In this document: piece by piece, positions 1 through 6,721 of the stretch
Numbering within the stretch: the stretch's first letter is position 1
How the letters are laid out: each line of letters starts with the position of its first letter
DNA from: Candidatus Poseidonia sp.
Lineage (GTDB): Archaea; Thermoplasmatota; Poseidoniia; Poseidoniales; Poseidoniaceae
Reading direction: 5' to 3'
NCBI GenBank assembly: GCA_013330155.1
Contig: DUIU01000096.1
Span: 1-7,805 of the forward strand
Length of the DNA: 7,805 nt
Made by a program: the position numbers and the translations under genes
The notes under the pieces: generated by a model
Database searches by the model: none
What the model saw: only the letters and a program-made list of their open reading frames with translations
What the model was told of the DNA's origin: nothing

Positions 1-144
1 GGCGGGGGCGGGGGGCGGGGGGGGGCGGGGGCGCGGCGGGGCTGCCGATGTCGTTCGGTCTAGCCGGTCAAGGAAACTCTCCTCCTCCTCGTCGTCATCA
101 AAGAAATCATCGTACTCGTCGTCGTCCTCATCATCCTCGTCGCG
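1..144 (-). other. Acidic then proline-rich cytoplasmic tail (incomplete)
   Basis: Positions 64-144 encode a strongly acidic segment (for example DEDDEDDDEYDDFF, then DDDEEEE). Positions 1-60 encode RTTSAAPPRPR followed by a run of Pro with scattered Ala. The corresponding plus strand is almost pure G with interspersed C from 1 to 41. The segment is low complexity and runs off the window, so its true length and the stop codon are not known. It may continue into a longer cytoplasmic region. Confidence 0.75.
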
Positions 145-3100
145 ATTCAGGAGGCGAGCGAGCACCAATCCCACGATCAGGAGCCCGCCTAAACCACCCA
201 GTGCAAGCATGATGGTTCCTGCATCGACGCCAAACAGTCCTTCTTCTCCGTCACCTGAGAGTGGTATGTAGGGACAACCATCATCGTACCCGTCCACACC
301 TTTCGCTTCGGTTGGGCAATTGTCCGCATCGTCCATGACGCCATCTTGGTCGGTGTCACGCTCTGAGATGTGGCAACCTTCCGAGTCCACCTGCAAACCC
401 GGTGTCGTTTTCGGGCAATAATCTGCATTGGTTGCGCCAGCAACGAATTCACCAGGCCAAGATGGATTGCGGGTTGCATTCCATGATGGATCGCCCCAAT
501 TGTCTCCGTAGCCGTCGAAATCTGAATCCCTCCATTGGGTTGCATCGCCGCGCAACGTTTCGGGTTCATTTTCGTCTCGATAACCATCACCGTCATCAAG
601 ACATCCGCGGAAATCGATGTACGAGGTTCCTGTTTCCAAAGGACAATCGTCAGCGTTGTTGGCCGGAGCAGGGTTGTCGCCGTAGCCGTCACCATCTTGG
701 TCAAACCACTGGGTTGCATCACTCGGGAAGGCATCTCCAGTTTGGTTCACATGGAGTCCAGTAGCAGGGTCCACATCGTAGGAGTAAACACCACTGTAGC
801 CATCACCATCAAGGTCCGTATCGAGGGCACTCTCATCGGTGCAGCCATTCGCAAGAATGGGGAATCCTGGTGGCGTATCATCGCAAGCATCATCCAAGTC
901 GGACAAACCGTCGCCATCGCTGTCCCGCTGTGCTTGTGAGCATCCATTTTCGTCCACATTTTCACCGGCACCGGTGTTTGGACAATTGTCCTCTGGGTCA
1001 TTGAGACCGTCTCCGTCCGAATCCGATGTACGCTGTTCTTGACTGCAACCTTGGGTATCAGCATTGACACCAGCCGGCGTATTCGGACAGAGGTCAACAT
1101 TGTTTTTGACGCCGTCATTATCGTCATCGAGCTCCGATTGGGAACATCCGTCCTCGTTCACCTGCTCTCCAGCGGGTGTGTTCGGACAGAGAAGGTCGAG
1201 TTCGTTGATCATTCCGTCACCGTCATCATCGTTCACATCGATGATTCGGCATCCAATCCCATCGGTTCCGTTGAGAACGCCTGGGACCGACGGACACAAA
1301 TCTCCTTCAAACCCTACCGGGTTATCGCCGTAACCATCGCCATCTTGGTCTTTGGATTGCGTCTTCTCCTCCGGGAAGGCATCACCAAGCTCGTTGAACC
1401 TGAGGCCCGTGGTGGGGTCAACCTCGAACATGTAAGCGTCGGTGTATCCATCGCCATCAGTATCGGGGCAACCGTAGGCATAGACCGTTAAATTTCGGCG
1501 AGAAGAGTTGCCCCATTCGGAGGGGCAAGCATCAATTTGGATGCCTTGTGCGTTGGTTCCGTTGTAGTATTCGGTCCAATTGTCTGCATAACCATCGTCA
1601 TCCGTATCGTTCGCTGCTGCCTTTCGCTGAGGGAATCGGTCAGGATTGGTGGCGTTCTCAGACTGATTGTCGCCGTAGCCATCACCATCGGTGTCCTTCC
1701 ATTGTGTCGGGTCAAAGGGCCATACGTCGGCCCCGTGAACAGTGGCGTTCCACTCGAAAATGGTACCTTCCTCCCCCGAGGGGTCGCTGGCCCCATCACC
1801 ATCGCTGTCCAAGCAACCGTTTCGGTCGCGGTACGATTCACCGTAGTCCCATGGGCAATAGTCACCGAATACCGTATCCGTATCATCGTCACCATAGCCG
1901 TCGCCGTCGGTATCTTCATGCTGAGTAGAAATGTATGGGAAGAGGTCTCCTTTTCCGGCATTTGGGTCCAGAGAGGTCGCACAACAGTCCACGCCGTGGT
2001 TATCGCCAAAGCCATCACCATCGGTGTCAAGGGCTTGCTTCCAGTTGGAATAATATTCATCGCCATCGAGGTAGCCTTGCAAGTTGTCCGACCAACCATC
2101 CTGGTCACGGTCTTCACAACCAAAGCGGTCAATCCAGGAGGTACCTGCTTCGTCATCGCATCCATCGATGTCATCTCGGAATCCGTCGAAATCGAAATCA
2201 TCACAGCCTTGGTAGATGAACGACGACGTCCCTGAATCTGTGGGACATGCATCGGAAAGAGGTCCGAGGGGGTTGTCACCGTAATTGTCTCCATCACTGT
2301 TCATCCATTGGTCGGGAACACTCGGCATGGCGTCAATCATGTCAAAGACAAGGTCTCGGTCAGCGTCTGGGTACAAGCGAAGCATGATCACATCGTTATC
2401 GACTTCATCCCAGTACGCCATGTGAACGGTTCCATTGGCATCGACGGTGGCATGAACTGGATGATTGGCCACGATGTCTCCGAATTGAACCGACATCCAA
2501 GGTGCTACTTCACCCGAGGCATGGTCAAGTTCAAGGCTGTTGAAGATGAGGTGATGGCTGGTTGGATCGCTGGTGAACAACAGCAAATGGTCCCCTGCAT
2601 GATGCACATCCCAGGCACCGTTGACCGCTGCCGCTGGACGTTCTGCAAGCGAGGTCCAAACACTGCTGTTGTTCAGCCCGTAAATCGAAGAGATAGCGTT
2701 TCCGCGCACAGCGAGCAATGGATGAGCCCCTCCGCTGACGTCAAGGCGATATTCGTTGTTCGTCCCACTTGGTTGGGGCAAGGTGTGTTCTTGCCAAACA
2801 TCGCTACCCGGCCACAATTCATGGGCGCTGAGTGTGCCATCCGTGGTTAGAACCGCCAGCAGAAGCGAGCCATTGGCCAAGACGGTCAAGCCGAGTTCGC
2901 TGTTCAAGTCCGTATGGTTCGCAATGTCGTGCTTGCTGAGTGCCGTTCCATCGTAAATCCAGACGGCAAGGTTGGAGCCCGTGCCGTTGGAAGCGACCAA
3001 TCCGATAGCAAGGGAATTGTTCGACAGGACGGTTGTTGGATGCTGAACGGACAGCGCCTCGCCTTCTTCACCAAGGGTCGTGAGCGACCAACTTGAACCG

Positions 3101-5967
3101 CCTACCGCCAACTCGAGTTGGTCGGTGGTGTCGTGCCGATAGACAAGATGAGGTGTGTTTTGGTCATCGACATGAACTTCAATGGCCGAGGCAAGCACCG
3201 CACTGGTGCGAACCAATTCAGAAGACCAACCGCTTGAAGTCTGAGTGGCAGCGTAGATTTGATGCCCTTGCCCTGAGGTGTAAGCAAGAACTTGTTTATT
3301 GTCATGTGTCGTGGTTGAGCCGAGCCATTGCCCCATGGTCCCCGTGGTTGCAACATCCTGTTCAAGCGCCGTCATGGACGTGGTTGAGTGGAAGGTCATG
3401 TGAGACGTGTTCTCGATGAACAACACTGGCTGCCCTGAAGAGCGAACGTCAAAGGAAACACCGAGATGGCTCGTGTTCAGGCTGGCGATGGACTGGTGAA
3501 CCCACTGGCCGCCTGGTGTGCCGTCGTTCATGTGTTCGAGTTTCGAGACATGGGTTCGCAATGCGTCCGTGTGAGTAAAGGCAATACTGGTTTCACCCCG
3601 TCCTGCCGTTCCAACGTGGACATCATCAACAACGCCCTGATAGGTAAACGAGATCGATTCCCAATCACGTTCACTCACCATGAGGTAGGTCAAACCGTAC
3701 GCATCCCCTCGGTCCGAGGAACGCAGGGAATAGAACAACTCGCTCAACCCGTCTCCGTTGACATCTCCGTTGCTTGCGATTCGTAGGCCAAGGCGTTCAC
3801 TGCTGTTCCCTTCTGCAAGCAATTGTCGGTCATCGGTTAAACCGCTGGCGGAACCGAGGAAGATTTCAATGCGTCCTGAAGAAGAACCCATGCGGCTTGA
3901 AATGTACACATCATCGTAGCCGTCTTCGTTGATATCGCCTGCCGGGGCGATGGACTCGCCGATTCGAGAATTGGGCGTTGACGGTGAAAATCGCCAGTCG
4001 GCTTCACCGGGAAGGAATTGATTGGTTCCTTCGAAAAGCCAGAGGGAACCGGTGCCAAAGCCTTCCGTTCCGTTCAGCGGTTCGGTAATGATGTGCTCGT
4101 CGAACCCATCTCCGTTCACGTCCCCAACACACGTGATTGAAAGCCCGAACAGTCGTCCCTGAATGAGTGAAGCAAGGGTGTGGTCAGCCGAACCGTTGTA
4201 CCCTGATGCAGAACCGAAGAAGTATTCCACCGATGAGTAGGAAAGGGTGCTCTCATAGGAACCTGTGTTGCCCACAATGAGCTCATCATAACCGTCGTTG
4301 TTGACATCGCATCCTTCCAGTGAACGACCGAATAAATCTCCGTCCTCAGTTTGGGTTAGGTTTCGTAAGGGAGACAACCCCGTACTATTACCGGAATAGA
4401 GGTTCACTTTGCCTTGTTCGATCTGGGACGAGCCCACGACGACGCTGAAATTACGAGCCGTAGCGGCCAACACATCGCCGCCATTGGGTTGTTGGAGGGC
4501 AGCAATGGAACTGCCCAACGACTCATTTTGACTTCCAGTGAGGTTTGACCAAGGGGAAGGGGAAAGGCCGGATTGATTTCCAAGGAATACATGAATGAGG
4601 CCGTGCCTTGCCTCTGCATCGGCGCTTGGAGCCCACCCCGGGGAACCAATCGCCAAATCGAGAATCGCATCGCCGTTAAAGTCACCAATCTCCATGCCAG
4701 CCCCATAATGAGCACCGTCATTTTCGCCAGCAAGGATGAGGTCTGGAAGGGCGGAAAGGCCCATTGTTGAGCCATAATGAACGTTGACTCGACCGTTGTC
4801 TTCCATGGAGACCAAATCTGCGTTTGGGGTCGATACCACGAGATCATCAAACCCATCGTGGTTCAAATCGCCCATGAGCATCAAGCCTTCTTTTTCATCG
4901 AGTTCACCTTCCAGTGCATAGGAAGGCACCGAGTCAACCCGACCTGAATCTTGACCGGACAAGGAACGGATGAGGTCTATGGAAAAAGAAGACTCAGATT
5001 GTGTTGCAGTGGCAACTTGTTCGATGTTGTTGGCGTCGAGGTCCATCCCAAGTGCATCAACGAGGTCATCGCTTTGCAGAAGGATACGTTGGTCGTGGTC
5101 CAAACCGTCCACTCGGAGGAGAATGACCTCCTTTGTGGCGGAGCGAGAGTACAATACATGGGCAACACCGTCGTCATCAATGGAAAGTTCGAACTGCTCT
5201 CCGACCGGTCCAGCATCCAATAGTGTCTGCGTCCAATAAGCGCCACTGAAGTTCACTTGATGCAGGGAACCGGAGGAGGTCCTCATCAATCCCCACTCCA
5301 AACCCTGGGGCGTGATATCAAGCGCCAAGTGGGTGGGTGAAACGTCTTCCATGATGGTGCGAGTGTGCCATCGGGCTCCGTCATAGTAGGTTGGGCTTTG
5401 CATGGCGTAGCGGCCCATTTTGAGGTCGTCTCCATCAGCGTAAAGCACTCGAGGAAGTTCGTTGGCGGTCACACCAATGGCGCAATCAACCAAGGTTGAG
5501 GCGTTGGAGGTGGCAACGGTGTCAACCAGCGTGTTGGACCAGACCCCCGTTGGCCGATGAATGGCTGTCCGAACCGTCCCTTCTTCGGTGCTCCAACACA
5601 GGTGTGTTTTGTCAAAACGCGTGAGTTTCATGTCGGGCGTTCCGTGATGTTCACCGTACGAGAGATTGAGCGTTTCGCTGGACCACAAGTCAAACATGGA
5701 TTCCTCTCGCACTGAGGTTTGGACCAAACCATCAACGTCAATGGCCATCCCTCCAAGGTCGTGGCCATACCCTGAGGTGACTGAAAACGGCCCACTGAAC
5801 TGCACAACATCAGGCTCATCAAGGGACACATCGGAGAGGTTAGCCGAAAAGAGCGGACCCATGAGCGAGAGAACAAAAACCAGAACCAGGAGGACGCTTT
5901 TTGTTCCATTTTTCTGAAAACCAACATCCGCCATGGCGTAAGCACGGCCGCCAACCTTGAAAATCAT
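1..5967 (-). CDS. Giant membrane-anchored surface protein with FG-GAP propeller and TSP3 repeats (3' end truncated by window)
   Basis: One uninterrupted frame of 1989 codons, running off the window at its C-terminal end. The start at 5967 is chosen because AGGTGA lies just upstream; an ATG at 5934 (residue 12) is the alternative and lacks such a site. Residues 24-42 are a hydrophobic signal segment (SVLLVLVFVLSLMG, then FSA as likely cleavage site). Residues about 43-365 are beta-rich and unassigned. Residues about 355-750 are FG-GAP blades with DxNxDG calcium loops. Residues about 750-1200 are a second beta-rich region that may be another propeller. Residues 1201 to about 1897 are TSP3 repeats with paired Cys. 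Residues about 1918-1940 form one transmembrane helix, followed by an acidic, then Pro-rich tail. More than twenty N-x-S/T sequons suggest heavy glycosylation. By inference it is a type I cell-surface protein binding calcium, with the propeller held away from the cell on a TSP3 stalk. Adhesion or substrate binding is plausible; the ligand is unknown and no catalytic motif was seen. Confidence 0.9.
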   Translation of the reverse strand, partial: MIFKVGGRAYAMADVGFQKNGTKSVLLVLVFVLSLMGPLFSANLSDVSLDEPDVVQFSGPFSVTSGYGHDLGGMAIDVDGLVQTSVREESMFDLWSSETLNLSYGEHHGTPDMKLTRFDKTHLCWSTEEGTVRTAIHRPTGVWSNTLVDTVATSNASTLVDCAIGVTANELPRVLYADGDDLKMGRYAMQSPTYYDGARWHTRTIMEDVSPTHLALDITPQGLEWGLMRTSSGSLHQVNFSGAYWTQTLLDAGPVGEQFELSIDDDGVAHVLYSRSATKEVILLRVDGLDHDQRILLQSDDLVDALGMDLDANNIEQVATATQSESSFSIDLIRSLSGQDSGRVDSVPSYALEGELDEKEGLMLMGDLNHDGFDDLVVSTPNADLVSMEDNGRVNVHYGSTMGLSALPDLILAGENDGAHYGAGMEIGDFNGDAILDLAIGSPGWAPSADAEARHGLIHVFLGNQSGLSPSPWSNLTGSQNESLGSSIAALQQPNGGDVLAATARNFSVVVGSSQIEQGKVNLYSGNSTGLSPLRNLTQTEDGDLFGRSLEGCDVNNDGYDELIVGNTGSYESTLSYSSVEYFFGSASGYNGSADHTLASLIQGRLFGLSITCVGDVNGDGFDEHIITEPLNGTEGFGTGSLWLFEGTNQFLPGEADWRFSPSTPNSRIGESIAPAGDINEDGYDDVYISSRMGSSSGRIEIFLGSASGLTDDRQLLAEGNSSERLGLRIASNGDVNGDGLSELFYSLRSSDRGDAYGLTYLMVSERDWESISFTYQGVVDDVHVGTAGRGETSIAFTHTDALRTHVSKLEHMNDGTPGGQWVHQSIASLNTSHLGVSFDVRSSGQPVLFIENTSHMTFHSTTSMTALEQDVATTGTMGQWLGSTTTHDNKQVLAYTSGQGHQIYAATQTSSGWSSELVRTSAVLASAIEVHVDDQNTPHLVYRHDTTDQLELAVGGSSWSLTTLGEEGEALSVQHPTTVLSNNSLAIGLVASNGTGSNLAVWIYDGTALSKHDIANHTDLNSELGLTVLANGSLLLAVLTTDGTLSAHELWPGSDVWQEHTLPQPSGTNNEYRLDVSGGAHPLLAVRGNAISSIYGLNNSSVWTSLAERPAAAVNGAWDVHHAGDHLLLFTSDPTSHHLIFNSLELDHASGEVAPWMSVQFGDIVANHPVHATVDANGTVHMAYWDEVDNDVIMLRLYPDADRDLVFDMIDAMPSVPDQWMNSDGDNYGDNPLGPLSDACPTDSGTSSFIYQGCDDFDFDGFRDDIDGCDDEAGTSWIDRFGCEDRDQDGWSDNLQGYLDGDEYYSNWKQALDTDGDGFGDNHGVDCCATSLDPNAGKGDLFPYISTQHEDTDGDGYGDDDTDTVFGDYCPWDYGESYRDRNGCLDSDGDGASDPSGEEGTIFEWNATVHGADVWPFDPTQWKDTDGDGYGDNQSENATNPDRFPQRKAAANDTDDDGYADNWTEYYNGTNAQGIQIDACPSEWGNSSRRNLTVYAYGCPDTDGDGYTDAYMFEVDPTTGLRFNELGDAFPEEKTQSKDQDGDGYGDNPVGFEGDLCPSVPGVLNGTDGIGCRIIDVNDDDGDGMINELDLLCPNTPAGEQVNEDGCSQSELDDDNDGVKNNVDLCPNTPAGVNADTQGCSQEQRTSDSDGDGLNDPEDNCPNTGAGENVDENGCSQAQRDSDGDGLSDLDDACDDTPPGFPILANGCTDESALDTDLDGDGYSGVYSYDVDPATGLHVNQTGDAFPSDATQWFDQDGDGYGDNPAPANNADDCPLETGTSYIDFRGCLDDGDGYRDENEPETLRGDATQWRDSDFDGYGDNWGDPSWNATRNPSWPGEFVAGATNADYCPKTTPGLQVDSEGCHISERDTDQDGVMDDADNCPTEAKGVDGYDDGCPYIPLSGDGEEGLFGVDAGTIMLALGGLGGLLIVGLVLARLLNRDEDDEDDDEYDDFFDDDEEEESFLDRLDRTTSAAPPRPRPPPPPAPA
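145..219 (-). other. C-terminal transmembrane helix of the giant surface protein
   Basis: A Gly-rich hydrophobic stretch (IMLALGGLGGLLIVGLVLA) of about 20 residues begins near residue 1919. It is followed by RLLNR and then a run of acidic residues. The placement after the TSP3 stalk, together with the N-terminal signal peptide, indicates a type I topology with the bulk of the protein outside the cell. Confidence 0.85.
670..822 (-). repeat. Long TSP3 composite module, copy B (51 residues)
   Basis: The module begins DTDLDGDGYSGVYSYDVDP, continues ATGLHVNQTGDAFPSDATQW and ends DQDGDGYGDNP. It matches copy A at 1318-1464 with a two-residue difference in length near its start. Both contain DPxTGLxxN followed by GDAFP, which suggests a larger duplication of a mixed long-plus-short unit. 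Confidence 0.8.
796..1197 (-). repeat. Four consecutive classical TSP3 units, about 33-35 residues each
   Basis: Units begin near 1197 (DLLCPNTPAGEQVNEDGC), 1095 (DLCPNTPAGVNADTQGC), 990 (DNCPNTGAGENVDENGC) and 891 (DACDDTPPGFPILANGC). The steps are 102, 105 and 99 bp, all multiples of three. The first three also share GCSQ before the next Asp loop. The fourth is the most diverged, having lost the Pro after Cys. The similarity points to local tandem duplication inside the larger TSP3 region. Confidence 0.85.
1318..1464 (-). repeat. Long TSP3 composite module, copy A (49 residues)
   Basis: The module begins DTDGDGYTDAYMFEVDPTTG, continues through GDAFPEEKTQSK and ends DQDGDGYGDNP. It aligns along its whole length with the module at 670-822. 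It lies just upstream in the protein of the classical TSP3 units, with copy B just downstream, so the two copies bracket that block. Confidence 0.8.
3700..4890 (-). repeat. Seven FG-GAP / integrin-alpha-like beta-propeller blades (protein repeat)
   Basis: Calcium-loop motifs recur about every 62 residues: GDLNHDGFDD (residue 366), GDFNGDAILD (428), CDVNNDGYDE (553), GDVNGDGFDE (615), GDINEDGYDD (677) and GDVNGDGLSE (734). Most are followed by a hydrophobic strand such as LVVSTP, LAIGSPG or LIVGNTG, then by an outer-strand motif of the type YFGSASGL (HYGSTMGL, VFLGNQSGL, IFLGSASGL). The 125-residue gap between 428 and 553 is two periods. It contains a degenerate blade near residue 490 (LQQPNGGDVLAAT) without the acidic loop. 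The total is seven blades, the usual number for an integrin-alpha propeller. Confidence 0.85.
5842..5967 (-). other. N-terminal signal peptide of the giant surface protein
   Basis: Residues 1-42 have a basic N-region (K4, R8, K19, K23), a hydrophobic core SVLLVLVFVLSLMGPLF and a small-residue SA before the mature N-terminus. No lipobox Cys is present, so Sec export with signal peptidase I type cleavage is more likely than lipid anchoring. The N-region is long if the start at 5967 is right and more typical (about 11 residues shorter) if translation starts at 5934. Confidence 0.75.
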
Positions 5968-5970
5968 TGT

Positions 5971-5976
5971 TCACCT
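5971..5976 (-). promoter_or_regulatory. Ribosome binding site supporting the start at 5967
   Basis: The minus strand reads AGGTGA, complementary to the usual 3' end of 16S rRNA, followed by ACA and the ATG. The AGG is 6 nt from the ATG. It favours the start at 5967 over the in-frame ATG at 5934. Confidence 0.6.
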
Positions 5977-5982
5977 TTGACT

Positions 5983-6001
5983 TGACCCCCATAGGGGGTC
6001 A
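5983..6001. promoter_or_regulatory. Perfect palindrome in the divergent intergenic region, candidate operator
   Basis: TGACCCCCATAGGGGGTCA has 8-bp arms that are exact reverse complements around a 3-bp centre. It lies 16 bp upstream of the giant gene's start and about 57 bp upstream of the kinase start. It therefore sits where a regulator could act on either promoter. If it lies in the giant gene's leader RNA it would instead form a GC-rich hairpin just upstream of the ribosome binding site. No clear TATA-like box was seen in the 91-bp interval, so promoter positions remain undefined. Confidence 0.5.
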
Positions 6002-6058
6002 TGGCTGTCCATAGAAGCGCACCGCTGACTTGAGAAGGGGGCGAACCTACCCGTCCAT

Positions 6059-6721
6059 GTGGCAGGTCAAACATGTGTCGTGTTTTCCGCCGGAGAATGG
6101 GCCGACGATGATGTCGTCATGTCTTTGGTTGAGCGAGCGGACGTGGTGTTCGCCTGTGATGGTGCCCTGGCCACGTGCCTGAATCGAGGCATACTCCCAC
6201 AAACGGTCATTGGCGACATGGATAGTGTAGAGCCTGAGGTTCTGGAAAATTATCGGGCCCAAGGGGGGCATGTTGAGCTCCAAACCGGCCAAGAAACAAA
6301 CGACCTCGAAAAGGCACTGGAGTGCATTGAGAACGGGGACATCGAAGCTTGCACCATCGTTGGAGCCACCGGAGGAGATCCACAACATGAATGGGCGAAC
6401 CTCATGGCCTGTGCAAAATCAAACCTGGACATAACCTGCGAGGGTTTGAACCATGTTTATCGATTCATCAAGTCCGGAGAACATCACTCTATAGATTTCG
6501 GAGTTGGCACTGAGTTTTCTCTTTTTGCCATGCCCGAAGCCCGTGAAATTCATCTCTCAGGGGCGCAATTTGAACTCAAGGGTTCATCCATGACATTTGG
6601 TTCCCAAGGGGTGCACAATATCGCCACTTCACCGGCAGTGAAACTTTCGTTCATGCACGGTCGCTTGATGGTGCTGTATCCTCGTCCATGGTTGACTTTG
6701 GAAGGAAGGACCGCAACATAG
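6059..6721 (+). CDS. Thiamine pyrophosphokinase-like protein
   Basis: The predicted protein is 220 residues, the usual size for thiamine pyrophosphokinase, which transfers pyrophosphate from ATP to thiamine to make the cofactor thiamine diphosphate in the cytoplasm. Family motifs appear in order: the opening strand VVFSAGE (7-13), CDGA (33-36), IGDMDS (51-56), a Glu/Asp-containing TNDLEKAL (80-87), VGATGG (101-106) followed by HEWANL (110-115), and a C-terminal beta region ending KLSFMHGRLMVLY that resembles the thiamine-binding domain. The start is a GTG. An in-frame stop 33 bp upstream and the position of the first beta strand leave little alternative, but no good ribosome binding site is seen, so the message may be leaderless. 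The usual G-G-x-x-D-H is here GGDPQH, lacking the Asp. The related pterin diphosphokinase MptE family is an alternative, but GD-M-DS and TNDLEKAL fit thiamine pyrophosphokinase better. It would serve thiamine salvage. Confidence 0.8.
   Translation: MAGQTCVVFSAGEWADDDVVMSLVERADVVFACDGALATCLNRGILPQTVIGDMDSVEPEVLENYRAQGGHVELQTGQETNDLEKALECIENGDIEACTIVGATGGDPQHEWANLMACAKSNLDITCEGLNHVYRFIKSGEHHSIDFGVGTEFSLFAMPEAREIHLSGAQFELKGSSMTFGSQGVHNIATSPAVKLSFMHGRLMVLYPRPWLTLEGRTAT

Larger units (their letters stand above)
271..2367 (-). repeat. Thrombospondin type 3-like calcium-binding repeat region (protein repeat)
   Basis: About 700 residues (1201 to about 1897) contain around twenty loops of the form DxDxDGxxD, including DTDGDGYGDN, DTDGDGFGDN, DQDGDGYGDN, DSDGDGLND and DTDQDGVMDD. 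Two unit types are mixed. One is the classical short unit with D-x-CP-x-T...GC. The other is a longer unit in which an FP..TQW segment precedes D-D-DGDGYGDN (for example DAFPSDATQW, VWPFDPTQW, GDATQW). Cys occur as CP and GC pairs, as expected for disulfide-stapled TSP3 stalks. The recurrent DNA on the plus strand (of the type gccgtagccatcaccatc) is simply the reverse complement of the DGDGYGD codons. Confidence 0.9.
5968..6058. promoter_or_regulatory. Divergent intergenic region between the giant surface protein and the kinase
   Basis: This 91-bp spacer must hold the promoters for both flanking genes. Apart from the palindrome at 5983-6001 and the AGGTGA at 5971-5976, I see a purine run GAGAAGGGGGCGA (6032-6044) upstream of the kinase. 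It is too far from the GTG to be an obvious ribosome binding site. No tRNA or small RNA structure was recognised. Confidence 0.5.

Noticed and set aside
402..2235. Several long plus-strand open frames opposite the TSP3 region (such as 1537-2235 and 1039-1491)
   Set aside because: They are by-products of the repetitive GAT/GAC/GGC codons on the minus strand. Their translations are low-complexity Val/Ile/Thr- or Arg/His-rich with no recognisable domain, while the minus-strand frame gives coherent calcium-binding repeats.
1488..2297. Minus-strand open frame of 269 codons rich in Thr and Met
   Set aside because: It is the same repeat DNA read one frame off; DGDNYGDN appears shifted as METITVTT. 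The true frame continues through the whole region without a stop.
660..2300. Regularly recurring 20-30 bp plus-strand sequences resembling a CRISPR or DNA satellite
   Set aside because: The recurrences are degenerate, unevenly spaced, always in codon register, and encode the DxDGDGYGDN calcium loop. They are a protein repeat.
5983..6001. Palindrome read as a transcription terminator
   Set aside because: It lies between divergent start codons, where no transcript is expected to end, and no T-run follows on either strand.
6250..6432. Short minus-strand open frames inside the kinase gene (6047-6388 and 6250-6432)
   Set aside because: They lie wholly within a plus-strand gene with clear family motifs, and show no domain signal or ribosome binding site of their own.
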